64,000 bases of DNA from Auanema rhodensis (lineage: Eukaryota > Nematoda > Chromadorea > Rhabditida > Rhabditidae): NCBI GenBank assembly GCA_964057225.1, contig OZ059894.1, positions 6,297,501 through 6,361,500 on the forward strand. The letters are read 5' to 3'. The notes below the pieces were generated by a model. That model searched no databases and was not told where the DNA came from. It saw nothing but the letters and a program-made list of their open reading frames with translations. The position numbers and the translations under genes were made by a program. Below are positions 52,841-64,000 of the stretch, piece after piece; position 1 is the stretch's first letter; each line of letters opens with the position of its first letter.

Positions 52841-55076
52841 GTTCACAAAAAAGTTCAGGCTGTCGTCACGTTGTGCCCGGTGAATGTGCCTTTTTCTTGA
52901 AGATCATAAACTATAATCAAATAAAAAGAGTTTGAGGTTGGGTATTCAGATGTGTAGATTTTGAATTTCTCTGTGAAATTTTGCTGGGACTTCTGCTCTT
53001 TTTGGAAAAAGGGTTTATGCCGAGCCCATCCAAGAGATTTGTTCACAAAAAAGTTCAGGCTGTAGTCACGTTGTGCCCGGTGAATGTGCCTTTTTCTTGA
53101 AGATCATAAACTATAATCAAATAAAAAGAGTTTGAGGTTGGGTATTCAGATGTGTAGATTTTGAATTTCTCTGTGAAATTTTGCTGGGACTTCTGCTCTT
53201 TTTGGAAAAAGGGTTTATGCCGAGCCCATCCAAGAGATTTGTTCACAAAAAAGTTCAGGCTGTATTCACGTTATGCCCGGTGAATGTGCCTTTTTCTTGA
53301 AGATCATAAACTATAATCAAATAAAAAGAGTTTGAGGTTGGGTATTCAAATGTGTAGATTCTGAATTTCTCTGTGAAATTTTGCTGGGACTTCTGATCTT
53401 TTTGGAAAAAGGGTTTATGCCGAGCCCATCCAAGAGATTTGTTCACAAAAAAGTTCAGGCTGTATTCACGTTATGCGCGGTGAATGTGCCTTTTTCTAAA
53501 AAATCATTAAATATAATCAAATAAAAAGAGTTTGAGGTTGGGTATTCAGATGTGTAGATTCAGAATTTCTCTGTGAAATTTTGATGGGACTTTTGCTCTT
53601 TTTGGAAAAAGGGTTTATGCCGAGCCCATCCAAGAGATTTGTTCACAAAAAAGTTCAGGCTGTATTCACGTTGTGCCCGGTGAATGTGCCTTTTTCTTGA
53701 AGATCATAAACTATAATCAAATAAAAAGAATTTGAGGTTGGGTATTCAGATGTGTAGATTTTGAATTTCTCTGTGAAATTTTGATGGGACTTCTGCTCTT
53801 TTTGGAAAAAGGGTTTATGCCGAGCCCATCCAAGAGATTTGTTCACAAAAAAGTTCAGGCTGTATTCACGTTGTGCCCGGTGAATGTGCCTTTTTCTTGA
53901 AGATCATAAACTATAATCAAATAAAAAGAATTTGAGGTTGGGTATTCAGATGTGTAGATTTTGAATTTCTCTGTGAAATTTTGATGGGACTTCTGCTCTT
54001 TTTGGAAAAAGGGTTTATGCCGAGCCCATCCAAGAGATTTGTTCACAAAAAAGTTCAGGCTGTAGTCACGTTGTGCCCGGTGAATGTGCCTTTTTCTTGA
54101 AGATCATCAACTATAATCGAATAAAAATAGTTTGAGGTTGGGTATTCAGATGTGTAGATTCTGAATTTCTCTGTGAAATTTTGCTGGGACTTCTGCTCTT
54201 TTTGGAAAAAGGGTTTATGCCGAGCCCATCCAAGAGATTTGTTCACAAAAAAGTTCAGGCTGTATTCACGTTATGCGCGGTGAATGTGCCTTTTTCTAAA
54301 AAATCATTAAATATAATCAAATAAAAAGAGTTTGAGGTTAGGTATTCAGATGTGTAGATTCTGAATTTCTCTGTGAAATTTTGCTGGGACTTCTGCTCTT
54401 TTTGGAAAAAGGGTTTATGCCGAGCCCATCCAAGAGATTTGTTCACAAAAAAGTTCAGGCTGTATTCACGTTATGCGCGGTGAATGTGCCTTTTTCTTGA
54501 AGATCATAAACTATAATCAAATAAAAAGAGTTTGAGGTTGGGTATTCAGATGTGTAGATTCTGAATTTCTCTGTGAAATTTTGCTGGGACTTCTGCTCTT
54601 TTTGGAAAAAGGGTTTATGCCGAGCCCATCCAAGAGATTTGTTCACAAAAAAGTTCAGGCTGTATTCACGTTATGCGCGGTGAATGTGCCTTTTTCTTGA
54701 AGATCATAAACTATAATCAAATAAAAAGAGTTTGAGGTTGGGTATTCAGATGTGTAGATTTTGAATTTCTCTGTGAAATTTTGCTGGGACTTCTGCTCTT
54801 TTTGGAAAAAGGGTTTATGCCGAGCCCATCCAAGAGATTTGTTCACAAAAAAGTTCAGGCTGTATTCACGTTATGCGCGGTGAATGTGCCTTTTTCTAAA
54901 AAATCATTAAATATAATCAAATAAAAAGAGTTTGAGGTTGGGTATTCAGATGTGTAGATTTTGAATTTCTCTGTGAAATTTTGCTGGGACTTCTGCTCTT
55001 TTTGGAAAAAGGGTTTATGCCGAGCCCATCCAAGAGATTTGTTCACAAAAAAGTTCAGGCTGTAGTCACGTTGTGC
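52841..55076 (-). repeat. 200-bp satellite, block 1 (minus orientation, about 11 monomers)
   Basis: Eleven units at exactly 200-base spacing. Neighbouring units differ by a few percent. Diagnostic variants include GCCCGG/GCGCGG, TTGAAGATCAT/TAAAAAATCAT and GAGTTTGAGG/TAGTTTGAGG. Each unit holds a 63-codon open frame on the repeat's own strand, starting only at GTG. Since there is no ATG, splice signal or promoter, I treat it as non-coding. Units 52,855 and 53,055, and 53,655 and 53,855, are near-identical adjacent pairs. Confidence 0.97.
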
Positions 55077-56654
55077 TCTCAAATCTCTTGGATGGGCTCG
55101 GCATAAACCCTTTTTCCAAAAAGAGCAGAAGTCCCAGCAAAATTTCACAGAGAAATTCAGAATCTACACATCTGAATACCCAACCTCAAACTCTTTTTAT
55201 TTGATTATAGTTTATGATCTTCAAGAAAAAGGCACATTCACCGGGCACAACGTGACTACAGCCTGAACTTTTTTGTGAACAAATCTCTTGGATGGGCTCG
55301 GCATAAACCCTTTTTCCAAAAAGAGCAGAAGTCCCATCAAAATTTCACAGAGAAATTCAAAATCTACACATCTGAATACCCAACCTCAAATTCTTTTTAT
55401 TTGATTATAGTTTATGATCTTCAAGAAAAAGGCACATTCACCGGGCACAACGTGAATACAGCCTGAACTTTTTTGTGAACAAATCTCTTGGATGGGCTCG
55501 GCATAAACCCTTTTTCCAAAAAGAGCAGAAGTCCCAGCAAAATTTCACAGAGAAATTCAGAATCTACACATCTGAATACCCAACCTCAAACTCTTTTTAT
55601 TTGATTATAGTTGATGATCTTCAAGAAAAAGGCACATTCACCGGGCACAACGTGACTACAGCCTGAACTTTTTTGTGAACAAATCTCTTGGATGGGCTCG
55701 GCATAAACCCTTTTTCCAAAAAGAGCAGAAGTCCCAGCAAAATTTCACAGAGAAATTCAAAATCTACACATCTGAATACCCAACCTCAAACTCTTTTTAT
55801 TTGATTATATTTAATGATTTTTTAGAAAAAGGCACATTCACCGCGCATAACGTGAATACAGCCTGAACTTTTTTGTGAACAAATCTCTTGGATGGGCTCG
55901 GCATAAACCCTTTTTCCAAAAAGAGCAGAAGTCCCAGCAAAATTTCACAGAGAAATTCAAAATCTACACATCTGAATACCCAACCTCAAACTCTTTTTAT
56001 TTGATTATAGTTTATGATCTTCAAGAAAAAGGCACATTCACCGCGCATAACGTGAATACAGCCTGAACTTTTTTGTGCACAAATCTCTTGGATGGGCTCG
56101 GCATAAACCTTTTTTCCAAAAAGAGCAGAAGTCCCAGCAAAATTTCACAGAGAAATTCAGAATCTACACATCTGAATACCCAACCTCAAACTCTTTTTAT
56201 TTGATTATAGTTTATGATCTTCAAGAAAAAGGCACATTCACCGCGCATAACGTGAATACAGCCTGAACTTTTTTGTGAACAAATCTCTTGGATGGGCTCG
56301 GCATAAACCCTTTTTCCAAAAAGAGCAGAAGTCCCAGCAAAATTTCACAGAGAAATTCAGAATCTACACATCTGAATACCTAACCTCAAACTCTTTTTAT
56401 TTGATTATATTTAATGATTTTTTAGAAAAAGGCACATTCACCGCGCATAACGTGAATACAGCCTGAACTTTTTTGTGAACAAATCTCTTGGATGGGCTCG
56501 GCATAAACCCTTTTTCCAAAAAGAGCAGAAGTCCCAGCAAAATTTCACAGAGAAATTCAGAATCTACACATCTGAATACCCAACCTCAAACTATTTTTAT
56601 TCGATTATAGTTGATGATCTTCAAGAAAAAGGCACATTCACCGGGCACAACGTG
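55077..56654 (+). repeat. 200-bp satellite, block 2 (plus orientation, about 8 monomers)
   Basis: Orientation flips at 55,071-55,081 (TTGTGCTCTCAAATCTC). Monomer variants run in mirror order to block 1 about a centre near 55,360. For example, the rare TTCGATTATAG unit at 56,475 mirrors the one at 54,055, and the rare CCTAACC unit at 56,275 mirrors 54,255. Confidence 0.97.
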
Positions 56655-58906
56655 CCCATCCAAGAGATTTGTTCACAAAAAAGTTCAGGCTGTCGTCACG
56701 TTGTGCCCGGTGAATGTGCCTTTTTCTTGAAGATCATAAACTATAATCAAATAAAAAGAGTTTGAGGTTGGGTATTCAGATGTGTAGATTCTGAATTTCT
56801 CGGTAAAATTTTGCTGGGACTTCTGCTCTTTCTGGAAAAAGGGTTTATGCCGAGCCCATCCAAGAGATTTGTTCACAAAAAAGTTCAGGCTGTCGTCACG
56901 TTGTGCCCGGTGAATGTGCCTTTTTCTTGAAGATCATCAACTATAATCAAATAAAAATAGTTTGAGGTTGGGTATTCAGATGTGTAGATTCTGAATTTCT
57001 CTGTGAAATTTTGCTGGGACTTCTGCTCTTTTTGGAAAAAGGGTTTATGCTGAGCCCATCCAAGAGATTTGTTGACAAAAAAGTTCAGGCTGTATTCACG
57101 TTATGCGCGGTGAATGTGCCTTTTTCTTGAAGATCATCAACTATAATCAAATAAAAAGAGTTTGAGGTTAGGTATTCAGATGTGTAGATTCTGAATTTCT
57201 CTGTGAAATTTTGCTGGGACTTCTGCTCTTTTTGGAAAAAGGGTTTATGCCGAGCCCATCCAAGAGATTTGTTCACAAAAAAGTTCAGGCTGTATTCACG
57301 TTATGCGCGGTGAATGTGCCTTTTTCTAAAAAATCATTAAATATAATCAAATAAAAAGAGTTTGAGGTTGGGTATTCAGATGTGTAGATTCTGAATTTCT
57401 CTGTGAAATTTTGCTGGGACTTCTGCTCTTTTTGGAAAAAAGGTTTATGCCGAGCCCATCCAAGAGATTTGTGCACAAAAAAGTTCAGGCTGTATTCACG
57501 TTATGCGCGGTGAATGTGCCTTTTTCTTGAAGATCATCAACTATAATCAAATAAAAAGAGTTTGAGGTTAGGTATTCAGATGTGTAGATTCTGAATTTCT
57601 CTGTGAAATTTTGCTGGGACTTCTGCTCTTTTTGGAAAAAGGGTTTATGCCGAGCCCATCCAAGAGATTTGTTCACAAAAAAGTTCAGGCGGTAGTCACG
57701 TTGTGCCCGGTGAATGTGCCTTTTTCTTGAAGATCATAAACTATAATCAAATAAAAAGAGTTTGAGGTTGGGTATTCAGATGTGTAGATTTTGAATTTCT
57801 CTGTGAAATTTTGCTGGGACTTCTGCTCTTTTTGGAAAAAGGGTTTATGCCGAGCCCATCCAAGAGATTTGTTCACAAAAAAGTTCAGGCTGTAGTCACG
57901 TTGTGCCCGGTGAATGTGCCTTTTTCTTGAAGATCATCAACTATAATCAAATAAAAATAGTTTGAAGATGGGTATTCAGATGTGTAGATTCTGATTTTCT
58001 CTGTGAAATTTTGCTGGGACTTCTGCTCTTTTTGAAAAAAGGGTTTATGCCGAGCCCATCCAAGAGATTTGTTCACAAAAAAGTTCAGTTTGTCGTCACG
58101 TTGTGCCCGGTGAATGTGCCTTTTTCTTGAAGATCATCAACTATAATTAAATAAAAATAGTTTGAGGTTGGGTATTCAGATGTGTAGATTCTGAATTTCT
58201 CTGTGAAATTTTGCTGGGACTTCTGCTCTTTTTGGAAAAAAGGTTTATGCCGAGCCCATCCAAGAGATTTGTGCACAAAAAAGTTCAGGCTGTATTCACG
58301 TTATGCGCGGTGAATGTGCCTTTTTCTTGAAGATCATCAACTATAATCAAATAAAAAGAGTTTGAGGTTGGGTATTCAGATGTGTAGATTCTGAATTTCT
58401 CTGTGAAATTTTGCTGGGACTTCTGCTCTTTTTGGAAAAAGGGTTTATGCCGAGCCCATCCAAGAGATTTGTTCACAAAAAAGTTCAGGCTGTATTCACG
58501 TTATGCGCGGTGAATGTGCCTTTTTCTTGAAGATCATAAACTATAATCAAATAAAAAGAGTTTGAGGTTGGGTATTCAGATGTGTAGATTTTGAATTTCT
58601 CTGTGAAATTTTGCTGGGACTTCTGCTCTTTTTGGAAAAAGGGTTTATGCCGAGCCCATCCAAGAGATTTGTTCACAAAAAAGTTCAGGCTGTATTCACG
58701 TTATGCGCGGTGAATGTGCCTTTTTCTAAAAAATCATTAAATATAATCAAATAAAAAGAGTTTGAGGTTGGGTATTCAGATGTGTAGATTTTGAATTTCT
58801 CTGTGAAATTTTGCTGGGACTTCTGCTCTTTTTGGAAAAAGGGTTTATGCCGAGCCCATCCAAGAGATTTGTTCACAAAAAAGTTCAGGCTGTAGTCACG
58901 TTGTGC
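56655..58906 (-). repeat. 200-bp satellite, block 3 (minus orientation, about 11 monomers)
   Basis: Orientation flips again at about 56,654 (CAACGTGCCCATCC), where a plus unit is cut within its last 30 bases. The eleven units at 200-base spacing carry the same variant classes as the other blocks. Confidence 0.97.
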
Positions 58907-61900
58907 TCTCAAATCTCTTGGATGGGCTCGGCATAAACCCTTTTTCCAAAAAGAGCAGAAGTCCCAGCAAAATTTCACAGAGAAATTCAGAATCTACACA
59001 TCTGAATACCCAACCTCAAACTCTTTTTATTTGATTATAGTTTATGATCTTCAAGAAAAAGGCACATTCACCGGGCACAACGTGACTACAGCCTGAACTT
59101 TTTTGTGAACAAATCTCTTGGATGGGCTCGGCATAAACCCTTTTTCCAAAAAGAGCAGAAGTCCCATCAAAATTTCACAGAGAAATTCAAAATCTACACA
59201 TCTGAATACCCAACCTCAAATTCTTTTTATTTGATTATAGTTTATGATCTTCAAGAAAAAGGCACATTCACCGGGCACAACGTGAATACAGCCTGAACTT
59301 TTTTGTGAACAAATCTCTTGGATGGGCTCGGCATAAACCCTTTTTCCAAAAAGAGCAGAAGTCCCAGCAAAATTTCACAGAGAAATTCAGAATCTACACA
59401 TCTGAATACCCAACCTCAAACTCTTTTTATTTGATTATAGTTGATGATCTTCAAGAAAAAGGCACATTCACCGGGCACAACGTGACTACAGCCTGAACTT
59501 TTTTGTGAACAAATCTCTTGGATGGGCTCGGCATAAACCCTTTTTCCAAAAAGAGCAGAAGTCCCAGCAAAATTTCACAGAGAAATTCAAAATCTACACA
59601 TCTGAATACCCAACCTCAAACTCTTTTTATTTGATTATATTTAATGATTTTTTAGAAAAAGGCACATTCACCGCGCATAACGTGAATACAGCCTGAACTT
59701 TTTTGTGAACAAATCTCTTGGATGGGCTCGGCATAAACCCTTTTTCCAAAAAGAGCAGAAGTCCCAGCAAAATTTCACAGAGAAATTCAAAATCTACACA
59801 TCTGAATACCCAACCTCAAACTCTTTTTATTTGATTATAGTTTATGATCTTCAAGAAAAAGGCACATTCACCGCGCATAACGTGAATACAGCCTGAACTT
59901 TTTTGTGAACAAATCTCTTGGATGGGCTCGGCATAAACCCTTTTTCCAGAAAGAGCAGAAGTCCCAGCAAAATTTTACCGAGAAATTCAGAATCTACACA
60001 TCTGAATACCCAACCTCAAACTATTTTTATTTGATTATAGTTGATGATCTTCAAGAAAAAGGCACATTCACCGGGCACAACGTGACGACAGCCTGAACTT
60101 TTTTGTGAACAAATCTCTTGGATGGGCTCGGCATAAACCCTTTTTCCAAAAAGAGCAGAAGTCCCAGCAAAATTTCACAGAGAAATTCAGAATCTACACA
60201 TCTGAATACCCAACCTCAAACTCTTTTTATTTGATTATAGTTTATGATCTTCAAGAAAAAGGCACATTCACCGGGCACAACGTGACGACAGCCTGAACTT
60301 TTTTGTGAACAAATCTCTTGGATGGGCTCGGCATAAACCCTTTTTCCAGAAAGAGCAGAAGTCCCAGCAAAATTTTACCGAGAAATTCAGAATCTACACA
60401 TCTGAATACCCAACCTCAAACTCTTTTTATTTGATTATAGTTTATGATCTTCAAGAAAAAGGCACATTCACCGGGCACAACGTGACTACAGCCTGAACTT
60501 TTTTGTGAACAAATCTCTTGGATGGGCTCGGCATAAACCCTTTTTCCAGAAAGACCAGAAGTCCCAGCAAAATTTCGCAGAGAAATTCAGAATCTACACA
60601 TCTGAATACCCAACCTCAAACTATTTTTATTTGATTATAATTGATGATCTTCAAGAAAAAGGCACATTCACCGGGCACAAAGTGACTACAGCCTGAACTT
60701 TTTTGTGAACAAATCTCTTGGATGGGCTCGGCATAAACCCTTTTTCCAAAAAGATCAGAAGTCCCAGCAAAATTTCGCAGAGAAATTCAGAATTTACACA
60801 TCTGAATACCCAACCTCAAACTATTTTCATTTGATTATAGTTGATGATCTTCAAGAAAAAGGCACATTCACCGGGCACAACGTGACTACAGCCTGAACTT
60901 TTTTGTGAACAAATCTCTTGGATGGGCTCGGCATAAACCCTTTTTCCAAAAAGAGCAAAAGTCCCATCAAAATTTCACAGAGAAATTCTGAATCTACACA
61001 TCTGAATACCCAACCTCAAACTCTTTTTATTTGATTATATTTAATGATTTTTTAGAAAAAGGCACATTCACCGCGCATAACGTGAATACAGCCTGAACTT
61101 TTTTGTGAACAAATCTCTTGGATGGGCTCGGCATAAACCCTTTTTCCAAAAAGAGCAGAAGTCCCAGCAAAATTTCACAGAGAAATTCAGAATCTACACA
61201 TCTGAATACCCAACCTCAAACTCTTTTTATTTGATTATAGTTGATGATCTTCAAGAAAAAGGCACATTCACCGCGCATAACGTGAATACAGCCTGAACTT
61301 TTTTGTGCACAAATCTCTTGGATGGGCTCGGCATAAACCTTTTTTCCAAAAAGAGCAGAAGTCCCAGCAAAATTTCACAGAGAAATTCAGAATCTACACA
61401 TCTGAATACCCAACCTCAAACTATTTTTATTTAATTATAGTTGATGATCTTCAAGAAAAAGGCACATTCACCGGGCACAACGTGACGACAAACTGAACTT
61501 TTTTGTGAACAAATCTCTTGGATGGGCTCGGCATAAACCCTTTTTCCAAAAAGAGCAGAAGTCCCAGCAAAATTTCACAGAGAAAATCAGAATCTACACA
61601 TCTGAATACCCATCTTCAAACTATTTTTATTTGATTATAGTTGATGATCTTCAAGAAAAAGGCACATTCACCGGGCACAACGTGACTACAGCCTGAACTT
61701 TTTTGTGAACAAATCTCTTGGATGGGCTCGGCATAAACCCTTTTTCCAAAAAGAGCAGAAGTCCCAGCAAAATTTCACAGAGAAAATCAGAATCTACACA
61801 TCTGAATACCCAACCTCAAACTATTTTTATTTAATTATAGTTGATGATCTTCAAGAAAAAGGCACATTCACCGGGCACAACGTGACTACAGCCTGAACTT

Positions 61901-64000
61901 TTTTGTGAACAAATCTCTTGGATGGGCTCGGCATAAACCCTTTTTCCAAAAAGAGCAGAAGTCCCAGCAAAATTTCACAGAGAAATTCAAAATCTACACA
62001 TCTGAATACCCAACCTCAAACTCTTTTTATTTGATTATAGTTTATGATCTTCAAGAAAAAGGCACATTCACCGGGCACAACGTGACGACAGCCTGAACTT
62101 TTTTGTGAACAAATCTCTTGGATGGGCTCGGCATAAACCCTTTTTCCAGAAAGAGCAGAAGTCCCAGCAAAATTTTACCGAGAAATTCAGAATCTACACA
62201 TCTGAATACCCAACCTCAAACTATTTTTATTTGATTATAGTTGATGATCTTCAAGAAAAAGGCACATTCACCGGGCACAACGTGACGACAGCCTGAACTT
62301 TTTTGTGAACAAATCTCTTGGATGGGCTCGGCATAAACCCTTTTTCCAAAAAGAGCAGAAGTCCCAGCAAAATTTCACAGAGAAATTCAGAATCTACACA
62401 TCTGAATACCCAACCTCAAACTCTTTTTATTTGATTATAGTTTATGATCTTCAAGAAAAAGGCACATTCACCGGGCACAACGTGACGACAGCCTGAACTT
62501 TTTTGTGAACAAATCTCTTGGATGGGCTCGGCATAAACCCTTTTTCCAGAAAGAGCAGAAGTCCCAGCAAAATTTTACCGAGAAATTCAGAATCTACACA
62601 TCTGAATACCCAACCTCAAACTCTTTTTATTTGATTATAGTTTATGATCTTCAAGAAAAAGGCACATTCACCGGGCACAACGTGACTACAGCCTGAACTT
62701 TTTTGTGAACAAATCTCTTGGATGGGCTCGGCATAAACCCTTTTTCCAGAAAGACCAGAAGTCCCAGCAAAATTTCGCAGAGAAATTCAGAATCTACACA
62801 TCTGAATACCCAACCTCAAACTATTTTTATTTGATTATAATTGATGATCTTCAAGAAAAAGGCACATTCACCGGGCACAAAGTGACTACAGCCTGAACTT
62901 TTTTGTGAACAAATCTCTTGGATGGGCTCGGCATAAACCCTTTTTCCAAAAAGATCAGAAGTCCCAGCAAAATTTCGCAGAGAAATTCAGAATTTACACA
63001 TCTGAATACCCAACCTCAAACTATTTTCATTTGATTATAGTTGATGATCTTCAAGAAAAAGGCACATTCACCGGGCACAACGTGACTACAGCCTGAACTT
63101 TTTTGTGAACAAATCTCTTGGATGGGCTCGGCATAAACCCTTTTTCCAAAAAGAGCAAAAGTCCCATCAAAATTTCACAGAGAAATTCTGAATCTACACA
63201 TCTGAATACCCAACCTCAAACTCTTTTTATTTGATTATATTTAATGATTTTTTAGAAAAAGGCACATTCACCGCGCATAACGTGAATACAGCCTGAACTT
63301 TTTTGTGAACAAATCTCTTGGATGGGCTCGGCATAAACCCTTTTTCCAAAAAGAGCAGAAATCCCAGCAAAATTTCACAGAGAAATTCAAAATCTACACA
63401 TCTGAATACCCAACCTCAAACTCTTTTTATTTGATTATAGTTTATGATCTTCAAGAAAAAGGCACATTCACCGCGCATAACGTGAATACAGCCTGAACTT
63501 TTTTGTGAACAAATCTCTTGGATGGGCTCGGCATAAACCCTTTTTCCAAAAAGAGCAGAAGTCCCAGCAAAATTTCACAGAGAAATTCAGAATCTACACA
63601 TCTGAATACCCAACCTCAAACTATTTTTATTTGATTATAGTTGATGATCTTCAAGAAAAAGGCACATTCACCGGGCACAACGTGACGACAGCCTGAACTT
63701 TTTTGTGAACAAATCTCTTACATGTGCTCGCATAAGCTCCTTTTCCGGAAAAAGTAAAAGTCCCATCAAAATTTTACCGAGAAATTCAGAATCTACACAT
63801 CTAAATACCCAACCTCAAACTCTTTTTATTTGATTATAGTTTATGATCTTCAAGAAAAAGGCACATTCACCGGGCACAACGTGACTACAGCCTGAACTTT
63901 TTTGTGAACAAATCTCTTGGATGGGCTCGGCATAAACCCTTTTTCCAAAAAGAGCAGAAGTCCCAGCAAAATTTCGCAGAAAAATTCAGAATCTACACAT
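58907..64000 (+). repeat. 200-bp satellite, block 4 (plus orientation, about 26 monomers, runs off the window)
   Basis: It begins at a second copy of the junction TTGTGCTCTCAAATCTC (58,901-58,917). The spacing stays 200 bases except for one 199-base diverged unit starting at 63,705. The array is still running at the window end. An 11-monomer (2,200-base) duplication is present: about 59,905-61,100 repeats at 62,105-63,300. Confidence 0.97.

Noticed and set aside
52841-64000. Tandem array of small genes encoding a 63-aa protein
   Set aside because: The frame begins only at GTG, has no ATG, no promoter or poly(A) signal, and the 200-base period is not a multiple of three. Satellite homogeneity explains the conserved frame.
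52841-64000. CRISPR array or ribosomal spacer repeats
   Set aside because: There is no repeat-spacer structure, no rRNA genes, and the host is a eukaryote.

Overview
The window reads as nuclear DNA of a nematode. It is very AT-rich. Its genes are cut into many short exons by introns that are mostly 43-70 bases long and end in TTTCAG, TTATAG or TTTTAG, and at least one gene start sits directly behind a possible trans-splice acceptor. Species and clade cannot be fixed from the sequence. There is nothing bacterial or viral here. All gene models below were assembled by hand from splice signals, reading phase and protein sense, with no alignment or transcript data.

Layout. 1-11,083: T-rich non-coding DNA with microsatellites. 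11,101-26,778 (+): one very large gene of about 72 exons and about 3,209 codons. It encodes a secreted modular protein: signal peptide, two parallel beta-helix modules, EGF repeats, an IPT/TIG-like stretch, long beta-rich regions, a cadherin-like domain and a Ser/Thr/Pro mucin-like tail. 27,178-41,971 (-): a seven-transmembrane receptor (about 545 aa, 15 exons). It converges on the large gene, and a 10-kb intron separates its N-terminal exons from the seven-helix core. 45,404-47,194 (-): a clear DESI2/PPPDE desumoylating isopeptidase homologue (237 aa, 8 exons). 51,435-52,478 (+): a small secreted cysteine-rich protein (225 aa, 4 exons) with RECK-like spacing. 52,680-64,000 and beyond: about 56 copies of a 200-bp satellite, in blocks that alternate orientation.

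The genes do not form an evident pathway. The large matrix-type protein, the receptor and the cysteine-rich protein all belong to the cell surface or extracellular space; DESI2 is intracellular. The most unusual items are the architecture of the 3,200-residue protein, the receptor's altered DRY and NPxxY motifs, and the alternating inverted satellite. In the satellite an identical inversion junction occurs twice, 3,830 bp apart, and longer-period duplications overlie the 200-bp unit. The non-coding stretches carry many GA/CT microsatellites and one 232-bp foldback element.
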